A stretch of 64,000 nucleotides of DNA from SAR92 clade bacterium H231 (GTDB taxonomy: Bacteria > Pseudomonadota > Gammaproteobacteria > Pseudomonadales > Porticoccaceae). Shown here one piece after another: positions 33,617 to 42,137 of the stretch. A program made the position numbers and the translations under genes. How positions within the stretch are numbered: the first letter of the stretch is position 1; each line of letters opens with the position of its first letter. The DNA lies in contig JAOALC010000002.1 in assembly GCA_025153775.1 (NCBI GenBank), forward strand, positions 666,913 through 730,912. Reading direction: 5' to 3'. The notes below the pieces were generated by a model. That model saw only the letters and a list, made by a program, of their open reading frames with translations. It had not been told where the DNA came from and searched no databases.

Positions 33617-35122
33617 ATGAGAGAAGATCACCAAGAACCGGTTTTTGAACTGCAAAAATGGTTTGATAGCGGCGATATATTTTACCGCCCTGAAGACAAG
33701 CAGCGCCTTCAATATGCCCTGGATGCCATTGTGGATGACAAGTCAGGGCTTGCGGTTATTGGCGATAACGAGCGAGTGCTAGCTCATTACTGCCAGATGC
33801 TGCTGACTAAACTGCGCGATCTCGATGGTTTTGAGATCGAAGTATTTCTGCCAATGAATACCGTGAGTCTGCTTAAGCGATTCAATGAGTTGCTAGCCTC
33901 TATGTCGGTTGATGAGGCCAGACAGCCAGCCGCTGCTGATAAGCCCGTAACCCTGCTGGTGGTTAACGATGCCAACGAGATTCAAGAGGACCAGTGGTCC
34001 CTATTGACCAGGTTATTGTCAGATTTTCCGGGCGTCAATGTGCGCCTAGTGCTGTTTATTGATAAAACCAGCTGGCCAGAATATGAGGCGCCCCTAGATC
34101 AGCTGGGGCGAAATATCTACCGCTGGGCTCTGCAGACCGCCACATTAGCTGAAGCCATTGAGTTGATGCGCGCAGCCAGACAGTTTGGCTTCCAGCGTCA
34201 GACCGAAACCCTGCTGCTGGAGTCTGGTCTGGGTGCCGCTATTGAGGGCTCCTATGCAGACCCAGATTTAACAGAGGGTGCAGATGCGGTCGGCTCAGAT
34301 GATAGCGCCAACCCCTTCCCTGAGGAGTCCATCGAGTTTCTTGAAGACGGCATAGATGATTTTGCAGAGCCTATGGACCCAGGTTTAGCTGATGGCGAAA
34401 GCTCAGAAAAGCGCAGCTTCTGGCCCGCGGCCCTGGTGTTTGTGCTGGCGCTGGCGGTGGCCTGGGCAATTCTCTCAAGAGTCAGTCCAGAGCCTGAAAC
34501 CACAGTGGTGACCCAGATCATTGAGAGCACAACAACGCCGAAAAAAGTACTGGTGAAACCTGTGCAAAATGCCGATGAGCAGCAACAAGAAAAGCTGCTG
34601 CAAACCAGTCAGGCCCAGCAGGTGGTCAAGCAAATTCAGCAAGATCGGCAACAGGCGCAAAAGCAGGCGCCGGTAGCCAAGCCCAGACCAATACCCCAGC
34701 AAATGCCTGTGGATCCTGAACTTGAGAGCCCCAGAGCTTCTTCAGCCCCAGCACCTGAATTAAAAGCACCTGACACCAAAGTGGCTGAGACAGCAGCAAC
34801 CGCCGCCCCTAAAACCTTGTCCACTGCTGAGGGCTCTGAATTTTCAGCGTCTATAGCTCGGGTTAAAACGGCCCGGGCCAGCGACTTTTTTGTTCAGCAT
34901 ATAGTGTTGAGCACAGAGGCACAGGCCAATCTCTATCTTGGCCGCTACAGCAGCTTGCGCAAAGCTATGGTGCTGCCTATTCAGGCGGGGCAGAGTAAAG
35001 TTTACGCTATTATCTCTGGCCCTTTCTCTACCAGAGAGAGGGCAGAGGCCTTTGCAGAGGGAGCGGCTATGCCGGCAGACTATTGGATAAGAGGTGCCAT
35101 TCAATTGCAGGGCGCTATCTGA
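33617..35122 (+). CDS. DamX-like membrane protein: AAA-like cytoplasmic domain, one helix, SPOR domain
   Basis: A 501-residue bitopic protein. Residues 1-205 resemble the ATPase-like N-domain of DamX/MshM proteins but lack a Walker A motif (AVIGDNERVLAH); a Walker B-like LLVVNDAN is at about 113-120. An acidic linker follows, then one membrane helix (about 268-288), a Gln/Pro-rich periplasmic stretch (about 310-400) and a C-terminal SPOR-type domain (about 420-500, FVQHIVLSTEAQANLYLGRY...YAIISGPFSTRERAEAFA). SPOR domains bind denuded peptidoglycan. Its place directly after flhB (31 bp) suggests a flagellar role, perhaps local wall remodelling; this is inference. Confidence 0.75.
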   Translation: MREDHQEPVFELQKWFDSGDIFYRPEDKQRLQYALDAIVDDKSGLAVIGDNERVLAHYCQMLLTKLRDLDGFEIEVFLPMNTVSLLKRFNELLASMSVDEARQPAAADKPVTLLVVNDANEIQEDQWSLLTRLLSDFPGVNVRLVLFIDKTSWPEYEAPLDQLGRNIYRWALQTATLAEAIELMRAARQFGFQRQTETLLLESGLGAAIEGSYADPDLTEGADAVGSDDSANPFPEESIEFLEDGIDDFAEPMDPGLADGESSEKRSFWPAALVFVLALAVAWAILSRVSPEPETTVVTQIIESTTTPKKVLVKPVQNADEQQQEKLLQTSQAQQVVKQIQQDRQQAQKQAPVAKPRPIPQQMPVDPELESPRASSAPAPELKAPDTKVAETAATAAPKTLSTAEGSEFSASIARVKTARASDFFVQHIVLSTEAQANLYLGRYSSLRKAMVLPIQAGQSKVYAIISGPFSTRERAEAFAEGAAMPADYWIRGAIQLQGAI

Positions 35123-35137
35123 TCAATGGTCTGTGTA

Positions 35138-35154
35138 CGCTGTTTTAAACAGCG
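35138..35154. repeat. 17-bp palindrome
   Basis: CGCTGTTT-T-AAACAGCG, a perfect inverted repeat 16 bp after the SPOR-protein stop and about 50 bp upstream of a sigma-28 promoter. No T-run follows, so a protein-binding site is as likely as a terminator. Confidence 0.5.
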
Positions 35155-35186
35155 CATTGCAGGCATGCCGAAGACAGTCTGAATTC

Positions 35187-35213
35187 TAAAGTTACGGCCG
35201 CAACTGTCGATTT
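35187..35213 (+). promoter_or_regulatory. Sigma-28 (FliA) promoter framed by an inverted repeat
   Basis: TAAA (35187-35190), 15 bases, then GTCGATTT (35206-35213). The promoter is bracketed by ATTCTAAA (35183-35190) and TTTAGAAT (35212-35219), an exact inverted repeat. The gene at 35271 follows. Confidence 0.62.
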
Positions 35214-35270
35214 TAGAATCAAATGGGATGTTTACTATCTCTAATAGACAATTAATCTTACGGAATGGTT

Positions 35271-36305
35271 ATGGCCGACGCTGACGAAGACACAAAAACT
35301 GCGGATGAGAATATTGAAAACCCCGAGCTGACAGAGGTTGCTCCTGAAGATGAGGAGGCAGTTGAGGCCGCAGAGCCCGCAGAGCCCTCCCTTGAGGATG
35401 ATATTGAAGCCATATCTGATGTTCTGGACGGCCTCACGGATATTCTGACCCCGGAAGAAGAAGCAGATTACGACGCCAACAGAACGCCTGATCCAGGTGA
35501 TCTCGAGCGTTTTTCTCAGGTTTTGGGCAAGGCAAAAAATATCTCTGGCCGCCTTGAGCAGCTGTTACCCAATGTGGTGATTACTGCCGAGGCCACCAAT
35601 AGCGCTGCAGATGTCAGTCGCAGAGCCTCTTCGGCGCTGGAAAATGGCCTAGATCTGTTGCAGAAGCGGGTAGACTTGGTTGCCAGTGCCACTGCTGACA
35701 CTGCCAAGCTGTCCAAGCGCATATTATTTGGTGCCATCGGTGGCCTGGTGATTGGTCTGGGCTTGCTGGGCGGCGTAACCTTTCTGATAGTCAGTCAAGG
35801 CTCACAGATTGATACTATGCTGGCGCAGGTAACCGAGCGCATTCAAAAAATGAATTCTGCCCTGGACACATTTACAACGCTACAGGCCTCCATTGACGAG
35901 CTGGCCGTTACCCAGGCCGCGTTTACCGAGCAGCAGGTGCTGTTGGGCGAAGCTGTTGCCAAGGCGGAAACCAGTGCCAACAGTTTGCGCCAACAGGTGC
36001 CAGAAGCAGCGGCCAAAACGGTGAGTGTCGAAACCGACAAGGTGACCGCCGAGGTAAAAGATTTGAGTGGTGAGCTGCGTAAGCAGGCCAACCAGATTGC
36101 TAAATTGGGCTCCAAACTCGAATCCTTTAAGGGCCAGATAGACGAGGCTCAGACCCTGAATGCTGGGGTGCAGGCATTGATTACCCTAGAGAGAGAAAAT
36201 TATCGTGGCCTGTTAGAGCGCAAGATGGCTCTGGAGCAAAAAACTGGTGTGGTAGTTCCTGAGAATCCTGATCTGGTGTATTACTCGATCCATAATTCTA
36301 AGTAG
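35271..36305 (+). CDS. Coiled-coil membrane protein under sigma-28 control, unknown
   Basis: A 344-residue protein I do not recognise. Residues 1-75 are strongly acidic; 80-148 are helical; one membrane helix spans about 151-174 (ILFGAIGGLVIGLGLLGGVTFL); the rest is a long predicted coiled coil rich in Ala, Gln and Lys, resembling the helical parts of chemoreceptors but without a recognisable signalling tip. ATG 35271 is chosen because CGGA lies six bases upstream; ATG 35265 has none. The sigma-28 site suggests it acts late in flagellar assembly, motility or adhesion. It converges on fliA. Confidence 0.7.
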   Translation: MADADEDTKTADENIENPELTEVAPEDEEAVEAAEPAEPSLEDDIEAISDVLDGLTDILTPEEEADYDANRTPDPGDLERFSQVLGKAKNISGRLEQLLPNVVITAEATNSAADVSRRASSALENGLDLLQKRVDLVASATADTAKLSKRILFGAIGGLVIGLGLLGGVTFLIVSQGSQIDTMLAQVTERIQKMNSALDTFTTLQASIDELAVTQAAFTEQQVLLGEAVAKAETSANSLRQQVPEAAAKTVSVETDKVTAEVKDLSGELRKQANQIAKLGSKLESFKGQIDEAQTLNAGVQALITLERENYRGLLERKMALEQKTGVVVPENPDLVYYSIHNSK

Positions 36306-36342
36306 CAGAGGCTGCTAGTGGTCAGAAAAGGCTAGATGCTAA

Positions 36343-37059
36343 TTAATAGTTACTTTCGAAATGCCTGCGCAGCTGTTTGACTGTGGCCGACAAAACCTGA
36401 CTGACTCTGGATTCACTGACCTCGAGAATGGCGCCAATTTCCTTGAGGTTCATTTCCTCAACATAGTAGAGGGACACTATGGTCTTTTCTCGTTCTGGCA
36501 GGGATTCTATAGATCCCGCCAGAGCTTCCATTAGCTGGTTCTCGGCGAGCTGGGCCTCTGGCTCATTGGCATCACTGGACGGCATATCCACAGAATCTGG
36601 AATCTGAGATTCTAGAGAGACGGTCTGAAACTGGTGTGCATGGGTGCGCTCTTTCTGAAAGCTCTCTATATCCTTGCCCATAAATTCGGCCAGCTCTGCC
36701 TGGGTTGGCTCGCGACCTAATTCTCCACCCAGCAGGGCCGTGGCCTCATTGTGATCGCGAATATTAACAATCGCAGATCGTGGCAGATAAGACAGCTTGC
36801 GCACCTGATCAAGAATGGCTCCGCGGATACGGTTCTTGGCAAAGACCTCAAAATCCACACCTTTGCTGGCATCAAAAGACCGGGCGGCCTCTATCAATCC
36901 AACGGTACCCACCTGAATTAATTCATCCACTTCCATAAAATTAGGAAGCCTGGTTTTAAGGTGCAGGGCAACACGTTTGACTAAGCCAATATGCTTAAGT
37001 AGCTGGTCATTTGACTGCCCAGCCGCTTGAATATCCTCATAGACACTTATGTCAGCCAT
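36343..37059 (-). CDS. fliA: Flagellar sigma factor 28, FliA
   Basis: A 238-residue sigma-70-family factor of the FliA type. Region 2 reads HIGLVKRVALHLKTRLPNFMEVDELIQVGTVGLIEAARSF, and region 4 ends SIESLPEREKTIVSLYYVEEMNLKEIGAILEVSESRVSQVLS. It directs transcription of late genes; matching promoters occur at 12010, 15739 (minus), 35187 and 47741 (minus). It is the last gene of the flhA-flhF-flhG-fliA operon, 8 bp after flhG, and is held inactive by FlgM (46036). Confidence 0.97.
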   Translation of the reverse strand: MADISVYEDIQAAGQSNDQLLKHIGLVKRVALHLKTRLPNFMEVDELIQVGTVGLIEAARSFDASKGVDFEVFAKNRIRGAILDQVRKLSYLPRSAIVNIRDHNEATALLGGELGREPTQAELAEFMGKDIESFQKERTHAHQFQTVSLESQIPDSVDMPSSDANEPEAQLAENQLMEALAGSIESLPEREKTIVSLYYVEEMNLKEIGAILEVSESRVSQVLSATVKQLRRHFESNY

Positions 37060-37067
37060 GGGAAGCC

Positions 37068-37895
37068 CTAAGCCTGACTTATCCGTTGAGAGGCAAGCCG
37101 CTCAACAAAAAACTGCATACCGCCAGTCAGAGAAGTGTCGGGCTCTATAGCAATTACCGATTTGGCCAGCGAGACAAAGTTGCGTGTCGCTGCGCTGGCT
37201 GGAGCATAGGTTATCAGGGGCTGAGAGGCCTTAATGGATCTGAGAACCATTTCGTCTTCAACAATGCTGTGTAGGTAGTCTACCTGGCGACCCAAAAAGT
37301 TCTGGATCACTGAATTGATGCTGCCAAACAGTCGCTCACCCTCAGCCTGAGAGGACACCGCATTGGGAATCAGGCTAATGTTACCCAGGTCGTAGTCCTG
37401 AATCATCACCTTGATCGTGGCATAGGCATCTGCAATAGAAGAGGGCTCATTTTTGAGCACAATAAAGCGGTGCTGACAGGCACCTAAAAAGGTCATTACC
37501 GTATCTGAGAGTCCGGCAGCCAGATCGACAATAAAATAGTCCAGATCCTCTTCAATTTCTGAGAATGATTGAATAATGCCCGCGGTCTCCGCCTGACTTA
37601 GAGCCGCCATATGCTGGATGCCGCTGGCGCCAGGCACCAGTCGCACCCCCATGGGGCCTTCGACAATAATTTCTTGCAGCGTTTTTTCGCCAGACATCAC
37701 ATGACTAAAATTAAAAGGAGCTCGACAACCCAGCGCCAGCTGTGCATTGGCAAGGCCGAGGTCGGCGTCAAAGACCATGACCTTTTTGCCCTGGGAGGCA
37801 AGGGCAATGGCAAGATTGGCTGATACGGTAGTTTTACCCACACCGCCTTTACCGCTGGCAATGCCGATTATCTGAGTCGCAGTTTTATTTGTCAT
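37068..37895 (-). CDS. flhG: Flagellar number regulator FlhG/FleN (MinD-like ATPase)
   Basis: A 275-residue ParA/MinD-type ATPase with the deviant Walker A GIASGKGGVGKTTVSANLA near residue 10-28, then VMVFDADLGLANAQLALG and a C-terminal amphipathic region. In Vibrio and Pseudomonas it limits flagellar number by antagonising FlhF and the FlrA/FleQ activator. Located in the standard order after flhF, separated by 93 bp of non-coding DNA. No FlhF-activating DQA(X)2LR motif is seen at its N-terminus, as in Pseudomonas FleN. Confidence 0.93.
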   Translation of the reverse strand: MTNKTATQIIGIASGKGGVGKTTVSANLAIALASQGKKVMVFDADLGLANAQLALGCRAPFNFSHVMSGEKTLQEIIVEGPMGVRLVPGASGIQHMAALSQAETAGIIQSFSEIEEDLDYFIVDLAAGLSDTVMTFLGACQHRFIVLKNEPSSIADAYATIKVMIQDYDLGNISLIPNAVSSQAEGERLFGSINSVIQNFLGRQVDYLHSIVEDEMVLRSIKASQPLITYAPASAATRNFVSLAKSVIAIEPDTSLTGGMQFFVERLASQRISQA

Positions 37896-37988
37896 TATTA
37901 TACCCTGGTAAAATCCTGCCTGACATCAGAGATATCGCCTGTTGGCTGAGTTTATTCATTCTCGTTCATCCATTATGGGTAGTCAAAT

Positions 37989-39215
37989 TTATGCAATAGG
38001 TAAGTTAGTCAGGCTGTGATCTGCCAGATCATGACCTGTCAGGGCAACTGGTGCTGCTGCTATTGAGGGCTCTGAAGCAGACACCGAGATTGGAATACGG
38101 GTGTTTAGTAGTGCATTGATTACTGGCCAGGGACGAATCTCATCCTCGAGCCGTGACAACATTATCGAATCCCAGTCTCCCGACCCCGCCTTAAGTTGGC
38201 GGTTAACCGAAGCTTCAGAGGCGTCCGCTGCAACCACCAGGTGCTTTTGCGCCTCAGGTAGCAGTTTGTTGAGCTCTTTAATCTGAGCCTGCACATCAAC
38301 CCCTGCGGTATCAATAAGAATCAGGCTGCGCGAGCCCAGTTCCTGTAATAGCTGTTCAAGCATTTCGGGCGTATTGGCGCGGAAGCAGTCCACACCAGCC
38401 TGGGAGCCAATCAGTTGTGTTTGATTCCAGGCACCAAAACGACTGTCGTTGTAGCTGATAATAGCCACATCCTGGCTGTCGCAGCGCAGAGCTTTTTGTT
38501 TGGCAAGACGGCCGGTCATCAGAGACTTGCCCGAACCAGAGCTGCCGGCAATCAGATGAATACCCTGCATATCGTCCAGCAGGGGCAAATGGTCAATACC
38601 ATTGCCCAGAATCTGAGTTATTTCTTCCAGTGCCGAGTTGAGATCAGCACAGCCATTGATGGTATCGCTGAGCAGAGCGCGCAGCCCAACTGGCATACCG
38701 GTTTCATTAAAGGCTTCAACCAGCGGGCGCATAAGGTCACTGACCGCTCTGGTACCGCTCCAGGCATCTAGCTGTTGGGACAGCTTAAATTCCCGGCGCA
38801 TCACCTCGAATTCCTGCTTTACTAGATCGACAATCTCTCTGGCCTGCAGATGATCGCGATCATTGATTATAGGGTTGCTGGCCGATGCGAAAGACCTGTC
38901 TGCCTGCAGACTTAGATCGGGAGCTGAGGTATAGCACTGATCATCGGCCACTGGGGTTGTCTTAAACACATGAGATTCCATCACCTGATCGAAATCTACT
39001 GCATCAGAAAAGTCGAACTCAGGTAAGTCGACTGGGGCCACCTGCATTTCGCTAAGAGTCTTCTCGGTCTCCGGAGGAACCTCAATTGCGACAATAATTT
39101 CAGTTTTCTCATTGGCTTTTTTATTGGATACCACCAGCGCGTCTTGGCCATAGAGCTCAAGTACCTTGTCCATTGCCGCGCGGCTATCTTTAGCGAGAAT
39201 TCTTTGTAGTTCCAT
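37989..39215 (-). CDS. flhF: Flagellar placement GTPase FlhF, divergent
   Basis: A 408-residue SRP-type GTPase that places the flagellum at the pole. The N-terminal B domain (MELQRILAKDSRAAMDKVLELYGQDALVVSNKK) is clear. The G domain is unusual: P-loop GSSGSGKS, the switch motif LILIDTAGVDVQ lacks the usual Arg of DTAGR, and the guanine-specificity motif, TKLDE in relatives, reads SRLEDE. Synteny (flhA-flhF-flhG-fliA) makes the identity firm, but GTP binding may be weakened or altered. Confidence 0.88.
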   Translation of the reverse strand: MELQRILAKDSRAAMDKVLELYGQDALVVSNKKANEKTEIIVAIEVPPETEKTLSEMQVAPVDLPEFDFSDAVDFDQVMESHVFKTTPVADDQCYTSAPDLSLQADRSFASASNPIINDRDHLQAREIVDLVKQEFEVMRREFKLSQQLDAWSGTRAVSDLMRPLVEAFNETGMPVGLRALLSDTINGCADLNSALEEITQILGNGIDHLPLLDDMQGIHLIAGSSGSGKSLMTGRLAKQKALRCDSQDVAIISYNDSRFGAWNQTQLIGSQAGVDCFRANTPEMLEQLLQELGSRSLILIDTAGVDVQAQIKELNKLLPEAQKHLVVAADASEASVNRQLKAGSGDWDSIMLSRLEDEIRPWPVINALLNTRIPISVSASEPSIAAAPVALTGHDLADHSLTNLPIA

Positions 39216-39232
39216 TGTCCTGTTACCTTCTA

Positions 39233-41338
39233 TTAATTTGTGACATCAACATCGACCGTGGCCACAACCTTGACGGCCTGGTCATCGGGAATTTCGCTGT
39301 AGGAGAGAACAGTGAGATCGCTGAGTCTATGTCTTATGATTTTAGCTAACCAGGGGCGAATACCAGGGGAAACCACCAGTACGGCGGGATGACCTTGATT
39401 TTCGACCTCTTCGGTATTCTCGGCCAGGGCTTTAAACAGGCCCTCAGCCAATGTGGGTTCTATCACCAGTCCCTGGGTGCTGCTGCTCTGTTGCAGAATA
39501 TTGTGCAGCATCTGCTCAAGGGATGGATTTAGGGTAATCACCGGCAGACTATCATTGATATCTACCAGGCCCTGGACAATCATGCGCCCTAGTCTAGGTC
39601 GCACAGCTGCAGTTAGGTCATCGGCATTTTGGGTATTGCTGCTCTCTGTCGACAGCACCTCAATAATAGTCCGCATATCTCTTACCGATACGCCTTCGTC
39701 GAGGATGTTCTGCAGTACCTTGGTAATGGTTGCCAGTGGCAATTTGCCGGGCACCAGATCCTCAACCAACTTGGGTGATCGATCTGCCACCTTGTCGAGC
39801 AACTGTTGAGTTTCGTCGTGGCTCAACAGTTCCGAAGCGCTGCCCCGCAGCAATGTATTGAGGTGAGTGGCAATCGCAGTGGCAGCATCTACCACCGTAT
39901 AGCCAAGTGTTCTGGCGTAATCTCTCTGAGAGGGGTCAATCCAAATTGCATCCAAGCCAAAGGCGGGCTCTTTAGTGGGCGTGCCTTCGACGGTGCCATG
40001 TACCTGGCCGGGGTTGATGGCCATTTCTTTGCCCACCTTAATCTCACCTTTGCCGCGCACCACGCCATTCATCACAATATGGTATACATCCGGAGACAGA
40101 TCCAGATTGTCGCGGATGCGAATAGGCTGCACCAGAAAGCCCAGTTCAGCCGATAATTTTTTGCGTACACCTTTAACCCGGGGAAGCAACTGGCCTCCAG
40201 TTTCCGGGTTCACCAGAGGAATCAAGCCGTAGCCTATATCCAGAGCTACCAGATCGACTTGATCCACATCGTCCCAGCCGAGCTCCTGCTCCATGGGATC
40301 TGTGGCCGCCTCTTCACGGCTGACGGCAGCATCGATCAGTTCGCCCGCCTCCGCCTGTTTAAACATAGATATACCCAGGGCGCCAGCGCCAAGACCCAGG
40401 GCTAAAAAGATCCAGGTTGGCATGCCAGGCACCAGACCCAACAGCACCAGAATGCCGCCGGCAACAATCAGCGCCATAGGATTATTCAGCTGGCCCTTTA
40501 CTTGCTCGGTCATGGATTCGGAGGTAGTCACTCTAGTAACAATAATTGCCGTGGCCAGCGACAGCAGCAGCGAGGGAATCTGAGCGACCAGACCATCACC
40601 AATGGTTAACAGTACATAGATGCGGCCGGCGTCGGCAAAACTGAGATCATGTTGCCCCAGCCCTACAATAAGGCCGCCGACAATATTGATAAGCAGGATA
40701 AGCAGGCCGGCAATAGCGTCACCTTTAACAAATTTCGAGGCACCGTCCATAGAGCCGAAGAAGTCAGATTCCTGAGAAATTTCTTCGCGCCGCTGTTTGG
40801 CCATTTCTTGGTCAATAACGCCAGCGTTTAAGTCGGCATCAATTGCCATCTGTTTGCCAGGCATGGCATCCAGGGTAAAGCGTGCAATCACCTCTGATAC
40901 GCGGCCCGCACCTTTGGTAACAACAATAAAGTTAATAATCATCAGAATGGTAAAGATGATAAAACCGACCAGATAGTTGCCGGCGATGACAAACTCACCA
41001 AAGGCCTCGATTACTTTACCCGCAGCATCTGGTCCCTCATGGCCCTTAACCAATACCAGCCTTGTGGAAGCCACATTGAGGCCCAGCCGCAACATGGTGG
41101 CCAGCAGCAAAATAGCGGGAAAAGAGGAGAAATCCAGGGGTTTGGTACTGTTGATGGCGATCATAATAATCACCACCCCGAGTAAAATATTGAAGGTAAA
41201 CAAAAAATCCAGTAAAAATGGCGGCAGCGGTAGGATCAGCATCGACAGAATCAACAGCACCAGCAGGGGAATGCCCAGCCCGGAGAGTTCGATTTTTGAC
41301 ATGTCCTGACGTATGTTTGACAGTATTGCGTTAGCCAT
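39233..41338 (-). CDS. flhA: Flagellar export gate protein FlhA
   Basis: A 701-residue FHIPEP-family protein: eight N-terminal membrane helices including LLLATMLRLGLNVASTRLVL and RFTLDAMPGKQMAIDADLNAGVID (the FHIPEP signature region), then the cytoplasmic nonamer-forming domain from about residue 330 to the end. It is the main export gate ring component and binds chaperone-substrate complexes. First gene of the minus-strand operon, 74 bp after a sigma-54 promoter transcription start. Confidence 0.97.
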   Translation of the reverse strand: MANAILSNIRQDMSKIELSGLGIPLLVLLILSMLILPLPPFLLDFLFTFNILLGVVIIMIAINSTKPLDFSSFPAILLLATMLRLGLNVASTRLVLVKGHEGPDAAGKVIEAFGEFVIAGNYLVGFIIFTILMIINFIVVTKGAGRVSEVIARFTLDAMPGKQMAIDADLNAGVIDQEMAKQRREEISQESDFFGSMDGASKFVKGDAIAGLLILLINIVGGLIVGLGQHDLSFADAGRIYVLLTIGDGLVAQIPSLLLSLATAIIVTRVTTSESMTEQVKGQLNNPMALIVAGGILVLLGLVPGMPTWIFLALGLGAGALGISMFKQAEAGELIDAAVSREEAATDPMEQELGWDDVDQVDLVALDIGYGLIPLVNPETGGQLLPRVKGVRKKLSAELGFLVQPIRIRDNLDLSPDVYHIVMNGVVRGKGEIKVGKEMAINPGQVHGTVEGTPTKEPAFGLDAIWIDPSQRDYARTLGYTVVDAATAIATHLNTLLRGSASELLSHDETQQLLDKVADRSPKLVEDLVPGKLPLATITKVLQNILDEGVSVRDMRTIIEVLSTESSNTQNADDLTAAVRPRLGRMIVQGLVDINDSLPVITLNPSLEQMLHNILQQSSSTQGLVIEPTLAEGLFKALAENTEEVENQGHPAVLVVSPGIRPWLAKIIRHRLSDLTVLSYSEIPDDQAVKVVATVDVDVTN

Positions 41339-41423
41339 TTAACCAAAACCTTATTAAAAACAGTTAGTTACATTTCAGGCCAAAAGCGGAGTTGCAGGCT
41401 TTTGGGCCTCTACACCAAGGAAA

Positions 41424-41439
41424 TGCAATATATATGCCA
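41424..41439 (-). promoter_or_regulatory. Sigma-54 promoter for flhA-flhF-flhG-fliA
   Basis: On the minus strand TGGCATA-TATA-TTGCA (41439-41424), a full consensus match with correct spacing, about 86 bp before the flhA ATG. Confidence 0.88.
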
Positions 41440-41496
41440 AACTGCTTACGGCTGATTTTGTCAGGCTTTAATTCCACGGTTGCTTCAATTCACCCC

Positions 41497-41535
41497 GCGG
41501 CAGATAGATCAATATAGGGCTCAAGACTCTGCCGC
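41497..41535. promoter_or_regulatory. Inverted repeat, candidate activator site upstream of flhA
   Basis: GCGGCAGA (41497-41504) and TCTGCCGC (41528-41535), exact 8-bp arms 23 bases apart, 85-125 bp upstream of the predicted flhA transcript start. It also overlaps the divergent sigma-28-like site for flgP. Confidence 0.4.
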
Positions 41536-41547
41536 TCCTGCCGATAC
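41521..41547 (+). promoter_or_regulatory. Candidate sigma-28 promoter for flgP
   Basis: TCAAG (41521-41525), then GCCGATAC (41540-41547), with the N15 spacing counted from TCAA. The -10 is 7 of 8 to consensus. It lies 47 bp before the ATG at 41594. Confidence 0.55.
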
Positions 41548-41593
41548 TACTGTTAATGAAGAAACAAATTAATCAGCCGAAATAGGAAAGACG

Positions 41594-42112
41594 ATGAAAA
41601 CGAGTTTAAGCCAAGCGCTGCAAGTGCTAAAAAAATCAATCGCAAGAAAAACCCGCTCCATTGTTCTGGTAGTTATAGGCTCAATCGTGCTGACCGGCTG
41701 TGCTACTAGCATAGAGGACTACAATGCAGCAGTGATTCAGGGCATCGTCGATCAGAACAATAATATTTTGGCTACTGGCTATGCGGTAATTAGCGCGCAG
41801 AAGAGTGATATCCCTGCCCAGCAACGAATTCTGTCAATCCGGGCGTCAAAATTAGATGCCTACCGCGCTCTGATGGAACAGATTTACGGACAGTACCTAG
41901 ACGCCAACACCACAATTGGCGAGATGGTGATGAAGAGTGACACATTGAAAGCTCGCGTTCAGGGTATGGTCTACGGCGCTCGACTGGTTAGCATTAATCC
42001 AGTAGGTGATGACACCTACGAAACCACTTTGTCTCTGGACAAAAATATTGTCAATGATCTGCGTCGTCTGTTTTTAGCGGCCAGAGCCAATCAGAGCCTG
42101 GCAAGCTCCTAG
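41594..42112 (+). CDS. flgP: Flagellar outer-membrane lipoprotein FlgP-like (LPP20 family)
   Basis: A 172-residue lipoprotein with a basic N-region and lipobox VLTGC (Cys36). The mature part has the LPP20-type pattern ATGYAVISAQ...QQRILSIRASKLDAYRALMEQIYGQYLDANTTIGEMV. In Vibrio, FlgP with FlgO and FlgT builds outer-membrane-associated disks (H ring) around the basal body. The next gene resembles FlgT, supporting this call. RBS AGGAAAG precedes the ATG. Confidence 0.8.
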   Translation: MKTSLSQALQVLKKSIARKTRSIVLVVIGSIVLTGCATSIEDYNAAVIQGIVDQNNNILATGYAVISAQKSDIPAQQRILSIRASKLDAYRALMEQIYGQYLDANTTIGEMVMKSDTLKARVQGMVYGARLVSINPVGDDTYETTLSLDKNIVNDLRRLFLAARANQSLASS

Positions 42113-42137
42113 TCCATCCCCGGAGCCCGACTATCCC

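Noticed and set aside
37896..37988. Possible N-terminal extension of FlhG (a frame reading MNKLSQQAISLMSGR)
   Set aside because: That frame ends in a stop inside flhG and is not in frame with it; the flhG frame itself meets TGA upstream.
41557..41583. GCCGAAAT at 41576 as the flgP sigma-28 -10
   Set aside because: Its transcript would start within or after the ribosome site of the gene at 41594; the site at 41540 is better placed.
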